Assembly: GCA_016180645.1 (NCBI GenBank)
Contig: JACPAV010000010.1
Coordinates: 1-64,000, forward strand
DNA from: Nitrospirota bacterium
GTDB taxonomy: Bacteria > JACPQY01
Direction: 5' to 3'
Length of the DNA stretch: 64,000 nt
In this document: piece by piece, positions 51,657 to 59,459 of the stretch
Numbering within the stretch: position 1 is the first letter of the stretch
Layout: each line of letters starts with the position of its first letter
Made by a program: the position numbers and the translations under genes
Notes under the pieces: model-generated
Databases searched by the model: none
Told to the model about the DNA's origin: nothing
The model's input: the letters and a program-made list of their open reading frames with translations, nothing else

Positions 51657-52036
51657 GAGTGCTCTTGGACACGCATGCCTTTCTATGGTTTGTAACCGGG
51701 GACAGGCGATTGAGCCGTCCGGCGCTCCGCGCCTTGGAGAAGAAGGGGGACGAGATCTTTCTCAGCGCGGCGAGCGTGTGGGAAATTGCCATCAAAGCGA
51801 GCTTGGCTCGGCTCGTGCTGCCGGCGCCCGTCCGAGAGTATGTCGCCGAGAAGATGGAGCAGGGTCTCCGTCTCCTGCCGGTGGAGTGGTCCCATGCTGC
51901 CGCCGTGGAGAAACTGCCGTTCCATCACCGCGACCCGTTCGACCGATTGTTGGTGGCGCAGGCCTTGGCCGAAAGCATGCCGATGGTGACGGGCGACCGG
52001 ACCTTCCGCGCGTACGGTGTCGAAGTGATCTGGTGA
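51653..52036 (+). CDS. VapC-family PIN ribonuclease toxin
   Basis: 127 residues from a GTG. It starts RVLLDTHAFLWFVTGDRRLS, then SAASVWEIAIKASLARL, HHRDPFDRLLVAQALAESMP and VTGDRTFRAYGVEVIW. These carry the four conserved acidic residues of the type often paired with Phd antitoxins (LLDTHxFLW / DPFDRLL / TxDxxF). A toxin acting on tRNA or rRNA is expected. No link to the neighbouring pilin genes is evident beyond position. Confidence 0.93.
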   Translation: MRVLLDTHAFLWFVTGDRRLSRPALRALEKKGDEIFLSAASVWEIAIKASLARLVLPAPVREYVAEKMEQGLRLLPVEWSHAAAVEKLPFHHRDPFDRLLVAQALAESMPMVTGDRTFRAYGVEVIW

Positions 52037-52113
52037 GAGAGCCGCATCCCAAGCTGCTGGATTTCGCTTCCCACCGGTCATCCGCCGTCCCGATGGCGGC
52101 CTCCGATTGGCGC

Positions 52114-52142
52114 TTGACACACATGTGGGTTTTTGCCAGTAT
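52114..52142 (+). promoter_or_regulatory. Possible promoter of the pilin cluster
   Basis: TTGACA at 52114-52119 with a poor -10 (CAGTAT at 52137-52142, 17-base spacing). A strong GGGAGG ribosome site follows before the ATG at 52166. Confidence 0.4.
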
Positions 52143-52165
52143 TGCCCTGAATGGGAGGAAATTCT

Positions 52166-52708
52166 ATGGTGAGATCGCGAATGAGCCGCAATTCAATCAT
52201 GACCGGTGTTAGTATTTCCAAAGGGAGCCGAAGTGGTTTCACCCTGATCGAGCTCCTCGTCGTCATCGCCATCATGGGAGTCCTCTCCGCAATCGCCATT
52301 CCGCAGTACCTCGGATATCGCGAAAGAGCGAAATCCGGTTCGCTGTTGCTGTCTGGGAATCAGGCGCAAAAGTGGGTTCAGGGCTGCATGGATGCTTTTG
52401 CGGCAGGTCAGGTTCCAAAGACGCAGACGGGGGCAGCCGCCGGAATTCTGAATGCGGCGGCGTGCTGTGCCGCCTATGGCACGGCGACGTACTGGGATAG
52501 TGGCGCTCCACTACCTCTTTCGCCCTTCTCGGGCAGTTCGGTTTCCGGCGCTTGCCCGGCAGTAGCCGCAAACACAGCGCTGTTTGGAGTGGCCGCGGCT
52601 CAAGGCAAAGTTGCACTGATTCCCGCGCCACCCGCATGCGCGGTCACGGTCACGAACTGTGTGAATGGTGTGGTTGCGGTCCAGACTTTTATCGCCTCCA
52701 GCGATTGA
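52166..52708 (+). CDS. Type IV pilin (major pilin candidate)
   Basis: The ATG at 52166 lies 7 bases after GGGAGG and gives 180 residues; later in-frame ATGs at 52181 and 52199 would shorten the leader. The leader ends SKGSRSG and is followed by FTLIELLVVIAIMGVLSAIA with Glu at +5. IPQYLGYRERAKSGSLLLSG continues the alpha-1 helix. The C-terminal domain has CAVTVTNC, a possible disulfide loop, and an internal ACCAAYG. It opens the second pilin locus and, with its strong ribosome site, is the best candidate for the major pilin. Confidence 0.88.
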   Translation: MVRSRMSRNSIMTGVSISKGSRSGFTLIELLVVIAIMGVLSAIAIPQYLGYRERAKSGSLLLSGNQAQKWVQGCMDAFAAGQVPKTQTGAAAGILNAAACCAAYGTATYWDSGAPLPLSPFSGSSVSGACPAVAANTALFGVAAAQGKVALIPAPPACAVTVTNCVNGVVAVQTFIASSD

Positions 52709-52742
52709 TCCGAACATCAGGTAAGTTCCATCCAATCGGTCA

Positions 52743-53264
52743 ATGATTGGCTGGGTCGAGGGATTCCGGCTGATTCCAAGTCGTAGTTTCAGTTCGTTTC
52801 TCCCGCTGCCTGGGTTTCTCATCGCTCTCACGATCCTCGCCTCATGCATGTTGCTCGGTTTCCCAAGCTATCGGGCGTATGCGGTCCGCAGCCGCGATGC
52901 AAGCGCCCAAGTCGATGCTCGGGAACTCAGGGTGGCAGAGGAACGGTTCTTCGTCGATCACGGCGTCTACACGAGCGACTGTGCCGCGCTTTGCGATAAT
53001 TCCTTTGGATTATCAAAAGCGGGTACTCAGTGGTTGAGTCTTGAAATCGAGCCTTCAGAGACGGGTAGGCCTACTTACACTGCGAAGATTTCTCATCCTC
53101 GCGGCACCCGGATCTACACGGCCACCCCGGAAGGAATTTCAGAACAGCCCTGCGGGCCGGATGCCGCGCCGGGCTGTCTGTCGGGTCCCGGAAAATGCGT
53201 GCCGGTGAACGCCCCCTGCTCATGTGGCTCCTCCCTCCCAGACCGGCCCGCTTGCAAGTTCTAG
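52743..53264 (+). CDS. Divergent pilin-like protein lacking Glu5
   Basis: 173 residues. After LPGFLIALTILASCMLLG, the sequence PSYRAYAVRSRDASAQVDAR and LRVAEERFFVDHGVYTSDCA aligns with alpha-1 and the start of the globular domain of pilins. However, the F-T-L-I-E motif is replaced by GFLIAL, so Glu5 is missing, and the hydrophobic stretch contains Cys. The C-terminus is Cys-rich (CGPDAAPGCLSGPGKCVPVN, APCSCG). It lies between two canonical pilins. It may be a minor pilin or a decaying copy. The ATG at 52743 is not preceded by a clear ribosome site. Confidence 0.65.
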   Translation: MIGWVEGFRLIPSRSFSSFLPLPGFLIALTILASCMLLGFPSYRAYAVRSRDASAQVDARELRVAEERFFVDHGVYTSDCAALCDNSFGLSKAGTQWLSLEIEPSETGRPTYTAKISHPRGTRIYTATPEGISEQPCGPDAAPGCLSGPGKCVPVNAPCSCGSSLPDRPACKF

Positions 53265-53287
53265 AGGCATGGAGTAAGGTGGGCAAG

Positions 53288-53773
53288 ATGAAGCGGCTCC
53301 TGCTTGGGTTCACTCTCATCGAGCTCCTCGTCGTCATTGCGATCATCGGGGTGCTGTCTGCCATCGCCACTTCCTCGTATGTAGGCTATCGTGCGCAGTC
53401 CAGAAATGTTGGTTGCAATGCCGATGCCATCAAGTTCGGCGTGGCGAATGAACAGTACTTCAGCTTGAACATGAAGTACATCCCTACTGTGGGTCAGTGC
53501 AATCTTCTGTGCACAAACTCATTCCTGGCCTCCAAGATCCAGGGCACGAGCTGCGCAATAACCTACGTTCCCGCCCCGGCGGCCAACCCCGCCACGTACA
53601 CGGCAACCCTCTGGCATCCCAACGGAAATACAAAATACGGGATTTCATCAGGCTCCTCCAACATAACGGCAACGGCGTGTGGAGGCGCGAATTGCGGCGG
53701 AGCGGGCATATGTCCGAACCTCGCAGGGTGCTGCTGCCCAGGCCAACCCCCGGGCTGCCCCGCCTGCTATTAG
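53288..53773 (+). CDS. Type IV pilin-like protein
   Basis: 161 residues from the ATG at 53288, giving a very short leader MKRLLLG before FTLIELLVVIAIIGVLSAIA (Glu at +5). The mature protein has NADAIKFGVANEQYFSLNMK and a globular domain with many Cys, ending in CGGANCGGAGICPNLAGCCC and PGQPPGCPACY. The terminal Cys cluster is like that of the preceding divergent pilin, which suggests the two are paralogues. The 140-base gap after it contains a sigma54-like promoter for pilV and no gene. Confidence 0.88.
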   Translation: MKRLLLGFTLIELLVVIAIIGVLSAIATSSYVGYRAQSRNVGCNADAIKFGVANEQYFSLNMKYIPTVGQCNLLCTNSFLASKIQGTSCAITYVPAPAANPATYTATLWHPNGNTKYGISSGSSNITATACGGANCGGAGICPNLAGCCCPGQPPGCPACY

Positions 53774-53882
53774 TCCAAGATCCGTCTTTTTTTTCAATAC
53801 CACGGTTCCAAGCAACGAATGCTGTCCTCTGCCATCGTAACCTACTGTAATTCCATAAGTTCCTGGACCTTGCGAGACGGGC

Positions 53883-53898
53883 TGGCACGGTTCTTGTT
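53883..53898 (+). promoter_or_regulatory. Sigma54-type promoter upstream of pilV
   Basis: TGGCACG at 53883-53889, four bases, TTGTT at 53894-53898, against the consensus TGGCACG-N4-TTGCA. The -24 half is perfect; the -12 half has T for C. Spacing of the GG and GT pairs is 12 bases, as required. Initiation would fall just before the GTG at 53914. Confidence 0.5.
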
Positions 53899-53913
53899 AT
53901 CTCTCATGGCATT

Positions 53914-54618
53914 GTGAAGGTTGAGACTGTTCCTAATATCGGACCCAAGGGCGGTTTTTCGCTCGTCGAACTCCTCGTTTCCATGGTGATCCTTGCCGTG
54001 GGCCTCACCGCCACGGCAACGGCGCTCCTTCGTATCCAGCAGAGCGTGCAGATTGCGTTCCATCAGTCTCAGGGCCTGCACATCCTCAATGAATTGCTCA
54101 TGCAGGTCTCTACCGTCAACTCTGCCAATAACCCCGGTATCGGTTTCTCGGTGACTCAGAACGTGCCGCTGGTGGACAATTTCTTCAATAGGGCCGGTGC
54201 CGGTACGTTCACAACCAATCCCCGGATGGATGCAGGGAGCGGTGGCCTGACATGCACAAGCGCCAACACGACCGTCCAGAATTGCCTGTTCAAGTTCTTC
54301 AATACACAAACGAACCAGTCGGAGAATATCATCAATGGCAACAACGCACTCGGAACCTGCCCGGTCGGTGGGCCTATCAATACAACCTGTTATGACCCTG
54401 ACCGGCTGGACCAAGACACCACCCGCTATAGGATTTCCTGGGCGATTACCAACAGGGCCGATAGCGCCGGCATCGGCGGCAATGTGCAGACCTATAACGC
54501 TTGCGAAGGGGCTACTCCGGGGCAGAATATTCTCGCCCGGCAAGTGACGCTAACGGTGCAGTGGCAAGAGCGGGGGCAAACCTACACCAAGTCTCAACCG
54601 CTTTTCCTGGGCTGCTGA
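53914..54618 (+). CDS. pilV: Type IV pilus minor pilin PilV
   Basis: 234 residues from a GTG. The leader MKVETVPNIGPKGG precedes FSLVELLVSMVILAVGLTAT (Glu at +5), then ALLRIQQSVQIAFHQSQGLH and LNELLMQVSTVN, the PilV pattern. The C-terminal ARQVTLTVQWQERGQTYTKS is typical of PilV. It overlaps pilW by one base. With pilW and pilX it forms the minor-pilin priming complex at the pilus tip. Confidence 0.88.
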   Translation: MKVETVPNIGPKGGFSLVELLVSMVILAVGLTATATALLRIQQSVQIAFHQSQGLHILNELLMQVSTVNSANNPGIGFSVTQNVPLVDNFFNRAGAGTFTTNPRMDAGSGGLTCTSANTTVQNCLFKFFNTQTNQSENIINGNNALGTCPVGGPINTTCYDPDRLDQDTTRYRISWAITNRADSAGIGGNVQTYNACEGATPGQNILARQVTLTVQWQERGQTYTKSQPLFLGC

Positions 54619-55430
54619 TGGGAAACAACTTGAAGCAGGACCGCGAGCCACGGATGGGATTCACGCTCTTGGAACTCCTGGTGGTGATGGCCATTACGGG
54701 AATCATAGCGGCCGCCAGCATGGCCATGTTTGCCGCCTTCAACCGCACCTACCGGATGCAGGCCAACATTCGCCGCGCCCAGCAAACCATGGCCATCGTG
54801 GGAAACCAGGTCATCGAGACCATCGCCAAGGCCAGTGGGGGGTTTCAGGGGTCGATGACGGTCGTAAATACGTCGAACTGTGGCGGCAACCCCTGCAGGC
54901 GGATGGGATTCGAATACTCGGTCAGCAAGACGGCGGGGGAGATGGGGGTGGCCAACACCACTGCCCATGTGGTCCAAGCGAAGGGAACCGTGAACTTCGG
55001 CGCGCTGACGACTGGAACAGGCTATTGGTGCCTCGCAAGGACGGCGACCGGGAATTGGGCGGGAAATTGCAACATGGATGGGAATGGCAGTTGTCAGACG
55101 TCCGATCCCGCCGCAGATTACTTCTGCCGCGGCAACGGCAGGGTGGGAGGGGCGCCGCTCCCCTCCGGAACACTCCAGTTCCGGAATATCCAATTCAATT
55201 GCTACACGAACGACAACCTTCCCGTCGCTTGCAATGCCGGCACGCCCAAGCGAATTGAGCTGGTCGTCCAGGCGAGGGTCTGCGTGGAAACCGGCTGCGC
55301 CTCCGCTTTCGTCGCGCTTCCCACCCCATCCCCGGCCGGGAGCGGCTGGCTGGATCAAACGTGGGCGTCCTCGCAGGTTATCCTCAATGATTTCCAAACC
55401 CCTGGCGGCGGGAACCGGAGGCCCTTCTGA
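54618..55430 (+). CDS. pilW: Type IV pilus minor pilin PilW
   Basis: 270 residues from the ATG at 54618, which shares one base with the pilV stop. The leader MGNNLKQDREPRMG is followed by FTLLELLVVMAITGIIAAAS with Glu at +5, then RTYRMQANIRRAQQTMAIVG, the PilW-type helix. The globular part has several Cys (NCGGNPCRRMGFEYSVSKTA, NCNMDGNGSCQTSD) and the C-terminal KRIELVVQARVCVETGCA strand. The stop overlaps the next ATG by one base, so pilV-pilW-pilX are translationally coupled. Confidence 0.88.
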   Translation: MGNNLKQDREPRMGFTLLELLVVMAITGIIAAASMAMFAAFNRTYRMQANIRRAQQTMAIVGNQVIETIAKASGGFQGSMTVVNTSNCGGNPCRRMGFEYSVSKTAGEMGVANTTAHVVQAKGTVNFGALTTGTGYWCLARTATGNWAGNCNMDGNGSCQTSDPAADYFCRGNGRVGGAPLPSGTLQFRNIQFNCYTNDNLPVACNAGTPKRIELVVQARVCVETGCASAFVALPTPSPAGSGWLDQTWASSQVILNDFQTPGGGNRRPF

Positions 55431-58400
55431 TGTCGGCGAGAGACACCCTCGGGAATCAGAAAGGCTTTGTACTCATCCTTGTGCTCATGATGCTGGCCGT
55501 GACCACCGTCATGATGACCGCCGCCGGAGGGGAAGCCGTTCACTGGCACAAAACCATTAATGCAGAGCAGGACAAGATGTTCGGCAAGAGCAACCGGCTC
55601 TCCAAGATGGCCGCGATTTCCATGATCTATAGTCGCCTGATGGGGTCCCACAAGTATGCGAGTGGGGAAACGCAGACCGGATTTCAATCGGCGGTCAATT
55701 ACATCCAAGGCAAGCCCAAGAGCGAGTATGCAAGTAACCTCGTTGCCAGCGGAAACGGTCAGACGTTCACCGATCTTACAGTCGGTGTCAATCTGAGCGG
55801 GACGACCAAGAACTTGGGGAATGGATTCCTGATCAAGTGCGACCAAGACGTCGAGAATTGGAGGAACTCGGAGGGGGGGAACGTGAGCGCATCCTACCGG
55901 GTCCGAAATTCAGTCGATATCCGGAAACCGGCCGACCCGACGCTTAATCCGGATCCGGATGCCGGGACCATCATGCGTACGCTGCTGGGAATAGGTCTCA
56001 CCGTGGAGATCTGCCGCCAGGACGGGTGCAGCGAATCCTTGACCGCTCAATCCTGCGACGTCGTGTTCACCATGGCTTTCCTTTCCCCTTTCGATTACCC
56101 GATCTTTATCGAAGAAACATTGACATGGGGGTCGCCGGCGGGCGCCACGATCAGTTGGGGTGATTTCACGGTGGACCGCGGGATGGCCTACTTCGGCGCA
56201 GGCGCCGAGGATCCGAACGATCTGATTGCTCTCGGGGAAGTGTTCCACACTCCCAAAGAAAAGGACAGAATCGCTTGCGATCCTGATACAACTTCCAACT
56301 GCGTGTTCGACAACAACAGCGCCACCGTCCACGGCGGGGACTGGCCCCGTGTTCTCAACGGGTCTCAGGAGCACGACATCGACAACCACGTGATGAAGAT
56401 TCCCTTCCCGGAAGCCTGCAAGAAACCGCCCGACAGCGTCGGCTCCATCGGTAAGGAATGCTACAAGCCTTTTACCGACCTGATGAATTGCATCGATAAC
56501 TGCAAGAACCCTCCCGGTTGCGGGACCCGGTTCGACAACGGCGGAATCGACGGGATGATTTCCTGCAAATGGGACGACAACAGTAACGGGACGATCGAAT
56601 ACAGCGAGCCTTACACGGACGATACGACGGTGGCTTCCATCGGCGCCGGCTGGGCGTGGACCGCCGCCCTTCCCACCTTCAATGGCAACGTCTCCGACTC
56701 CAATGCGGGCTCCGTGCCCAACATCAGTCTCGGGTGCTCGTCCAACACGACTTGGGCGACGATTTTCGATCCGCTCTGCCTGACGGGCGACGGCGTTATC
56801 AGCGGGAGCAACACGATCCAAAACTTGATCATCAACGGCAACTTGGACGTGACGGGCAGCGCGAACCCCTGCACCTGCCCGATCCTCGGGACCACCACGT
56901 GCAACGGTCAGTGCAAGTGCAACCCCTGCTCAAGCTGCAACGGTTCGTGCGGCCTCGCCGACCTCTTCGGAACCGGCTGCAACCTGACCAATCCGACGTG
57001 TTGTATCCCGTGCATCCCCGGCTGCATCCGGGATGTCCACTGTGGTTACAATGTAGGGGGCACCGTGGTGGTGAAGGGCAACGCGCGGTTCCGGAACCAT
57101 TTCAAGTTGAACCCGGGCAGCCGGCTCTACGTTTTGGGAAATCTCGAAGTGTACGACGCGAACCTTTCAGATGAGATCCGCCTCTGCACGATTCTGCCAT
57201 GCTTGGAAGGGCAGCTCATGTCCCTGGGCGTGGGGAAATACGACTTCCATGTTTGGACCAAGGAAAATAGCATGATCTATGTGCGGGGGGATGCCTTCAT
57301 CAAGGGCGCCGATGTTGGCCCGCTGACGGAAGCGACCCTCATGGGCTATCAACTGATCTGCTCGATCCTCAATCCGATCCTCGGCCTGTTCGGGATTTCG
57401 TGTCCGACCTCGTCGCCCTATATGCTCCTCGGCCCGAGGCCCAATTTCGGGGGAGAAACCAACCTGGCGAACACGATCAAGGATGATTCGCTCATCTTGG
57501 TGCGCGGGCTAACCCCCACCGTGCGCGACACCAACGCCAATGGCAACCTGGCGGATGAGAACCCCCAGACTCCGGAGGGGAATAATCTTGGAGATCCGGG
57601 TATCTGGGCCCCCAACAACTTCACACCGGCCAACTCCGCCTGGCACTCCGTCGGCCATTACAAGTGGAAGACACGGGACCTGCATGATCTGGTCCTCAAG
57701 GCCGGCGGGCGGACCAGGATGGACCTTCACCCCGGAAGAGTCTCCGATGCATCCGTGGCCTACAACAATAACACCCTGGCCGCACGGGGAGACCTCTGTT
57801 GCCACGCCCCATGCAGCAAAGGGTCGGGGACCACCGATCCCATCGATTTTGCGCTGGACATCAGCGAATCGAGGAAGCAGGCGATTCAAATGACTCCCAT
57901 CGGATCGCACGTGCACCGGCACGCCTTTGACAGCAATGCGGCCAACACCAGTGACAACGATTCCAACATGTGCGCGGCTTTGTCGTTCCCCGCGGCCCCC
58001 AACAACTGCCTGGCCTGGCAGCAGGACCACGAAGCCGAACAGTATTTCGGCCAACCGAATAACAACAACTTCACGTACTGGAACGGTGGTGGCTGGGCCG
58101 CCTCGGCGCCGATCGGAGGCGGTTGCTCAACGAATACGCTTAACGCCAATTACTGGGGTTACTCCCAGCCGGTGTTCAAAGGTCACGCCGATCTCGAACT
58201 GTGGTCCTACGGAAGCCCCTGCATCATCGGTCTCCCATACCAGAACATGGCCGTGTACGGCACGATTTTCTCCATGGGAAGCATCGCCACCAACCAGACC
58301 TTGGTGGGGCTGGGAAACATGGTGTCCATGGGCCCGCAAGTTTACCCGGAGCACATGAGCTCCATGCTGGTGAATGACAACAATGTGTGCGACGACGGTT

Positions 58401-58891
58401 ACAGTTTTGCGAAAGACAAGGACCACAGCCTGATCGTGGTGGCCGGCGGCGACCTGTTTACCGCCCAAGGGTTGGGCATGGAGAGCTTCGTGTGCAGTGG
58501 AGTTGATTTCAACTCCATTTGCGCCTTCCTCCTGAACATCGGTTGCTTCAACACCGGCATGTTCGACGGCAAGGCCAACTACGGCGTGATCTATTCCAAC
58601 GGGAAGGCCGGGTACGAAGAATCTTCGATCTTCAACGCCAATGCGATCCGGTCGAACGGAAACCTGATGGTTCGGCATATGGTCTCTCCCACCGACGTGT
58701 TCGACAGCCTTGAGGGATTCTGCAATTTCTTCGGGTTCAGTTGCACCGTCTACAACGAGCCGTGCATCAAGATCAACGAACAGCTCTGCGGCGGCGCGGA
58801 CTGCCGGTACGACGAGAAGCTCCAGCAGTTGGGATTCCCGATCCAACAACTCGTTCAACTCGTTCAAGTCATCTCGAATTCGCCCCTATAG
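55430..58891 (+). CDS. Very large PilX-like pilus protein with Cys-dense segment
   Basis: 1,153 residues, against about 170-200 for normal PilX. The N-terminus MSARDTLGNQKG then FVLILVLMMLAVTTVMMTAA is PilX-like, with no Glu5. The next ~130 residues follow PilX. The rest is a large extracellular region with beta-solenoid-like segments (GSNTIQNLIINGNLDVTGSA, GGTVVVKGNARFRNHFKLNP) and an extremely Cys-dense stretch near 56865-57045 (CTCPILGTTTCNGQCKCNPC, then CNGSCG, CCIPCIPGC). SRLYVLGNLEVYD and later SNGKAGYEESSIFNANAIRS continue the solenoid pattern. It is placed after pilVW where pilX/pilY1 would be, so a tip adhesin is likely. Confidence 0.82.
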   Translation: MSARDTLGNQKGFVLILVLMMLAVTTVMMTAAGGEAVHWHKTINAEQDKMFGKSNRLSKMAAISMIYSRLMGSHKYASGETQTGFQSAVNYIQGKPKSEYASNLVASGNGQTFTDLTVGVNLSGTTKNLGNGFLIKCDQDVENWRNSEGGNVSASYRVRNSVDIRKPADPTLNPDPDAGTIMRTLLGIGLTVEICRQDGCSESLTAQSCDVVFTMAFLSPFDYPIFIEETLTWGSPAGATISWGDFTVDRGMAYFGAGAEDPNDLIALGEVFHTPKEKDRIACDPDTTSNCVFDNNSATVHGGDWPRVLNGSQEHDIDNHVMKIPFPEACKKPPDSVGSIGKECYKPFTDLMNCIDNCKNPPGCGTRFDNGGIDGMISCKWDDNSNGTIEYSEPYTDDTTVASIGAGWAWTAALPTFNGNVSDSNAGSVPNISLGCSSNTTWATIFDPLCLTGDGVISGSNTIQNLIINGNLDVTGSANPCTCPILGTTTCNGQCKCNPCSSCNGSCGLADLFGTGCNLTNPTCCIPCIPGCIRDVHCGYNVGGTVVVKGNARFRNHFKLNPGSRLYVLGNLEVYDANLSDEIRLCTILPCLEGQLMSLGVGKYDFHVWTKENSMIYVRGDAFIKGADVGPLTEATLMGYQLICSILNPILGLFGISCPTSSPYMLLGPRPNFGGETNLANTIKDDSLILVRGLTPTVRDTNANGNLADENPQTPEGNNLGDPGIWAPNNFTPANSAWHSVGHYKWKTRDLHDLVLKAGGRTRMDLHPGRVSDASVAYNNNTLAARGDLCCHAPCSKGSGTTDPIDFALDISESRKQAIQMTPIGSHVHRHAFDSNAANTSDNDSNMCAALSFPAAPNNCLAWQQDHEAEQYFGQPNNNNFTYWNGGGWAASAPIGGGCSTNTLNANYWGYSQPVFKGHADLELWSYGSPCIIGLPYQNMAVYGTIFSMGSIATNQTLVGLGNMVSMGPQVYPEHMSSMLVNDNNVCDDGYSFAKDKDHSLIVVAGGDLFTAQGLGMESFVCSGVDFNSICAFLLNIGCFNTGMFDGKANYGVIYSNGKAGYEESSIFNANAIRSNGNLMVRHMVSPTDVFDSLEGFCNFFGFSCTVYNEPCIKINEQLCGGADCRYDEKLQQLGFPIQQLVQLVQVISNSPL

Positions 58892-58895
58892 AAGT

Positions 58896-59459
58896 TTGAA
58901 ACGCAGCCGTCTGATTCTGGGGGTGGTCGCGGCCGCGGTGGTGGTCGCCATCGGCATCTATCTCGCCCAGCGGGCCGTTCGCGAAAGGGGGGAAGCGCCG
59001 CCGGTGGCCCAAGCTCCCGCGAAGCCGGCAGGGGAGCCGTCGGCCGTCCCGCCGATGACCCCCATCCCGACGCCGCCTAGACTCCCCGCGGGCGGAGGAG
59101 AGGCAGTGAAAAAACTCATGGAGCGCCCCTTCCCGGAGAATCTGGATCAGGCGTCTCGGGACGTGGAGAGAGACATCCGGGAGGCGTACAAGCAGACGAC
59201 CGGAATGCTGCCGCAGCAGGTGGCCGCCTCCATGGGCGAGAGGGACCCGGAATCACGCCGAAAGATGCTGGAGACATGCAAAGAACTGGAACGGCAAAAT
59301 CGGGAAGTCCCACAGCGATACGCCGATTCCCTGGCAGAGTGGAAGCGGATGGAGAAGACTGCGCCGGAGGAAGCCCAGAAGGCCAAGGGCGGACTCTACA
59401 TGAGTCTCTATCTGAATCGGCTGAACCATGAATACTGCAAGGGGATTCTCAGGCAATAG
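58896..59459 (+). CDS. Membrane-anchored Pro-rich helical protein
   Basis: A TTG start at 58896, five bases after the preceding stop, gives 187 residues. One N-terminal anchor (LILGVVAAAVVVAIGIYLAQ), a Pro-rich linker (APPVAQAPAKPAGEPSAVPP) and a charged helical domain (ENLDQASRDVERDIREAYKQ, RRKMLETCKELERQNREVPQ, YMSLYLNRLNHEYCKGILRQ). It has two Cys, in METC and HEYC. It overlaps the next glycosyltransferase gene by 32 bases. It shares its layout with the protein at 61293 and is a possible partner of the adjacent GT-C enzyme. No family is recognised. Confidence 0.7.
   Translation: MKRSRLILGVVAAAVVVAIGIYLAQRAVRERGEAPPVAQAPAKPAGEPSAVPPMTPIPTPPRLPAGGGEAVKKLMERPFPENLDQASRDVERDIREAYKQTTGMLPQQVAASMGERDPESRRKMLETCKELERQNREVPQRYADSLAEWKRMEKTAPEEAQKAKGGLYMSLYLNRLNHEYCKGILRQ

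Noticed and set aside
52114-52145. Sigma54 promoter upstream of the first pilin
   Set aside because: TTGGCGC and TTGCC elements are present but the required 12-base GG-GC spacing is not met.
58710-58895. N-terminal extension of the 58896 anchor protein
   Set aside because: It overlaps the PilX-like coding region in another frame and is Ser/Arg-rich; the TTG at 58896 gives a proper membrane anchor.
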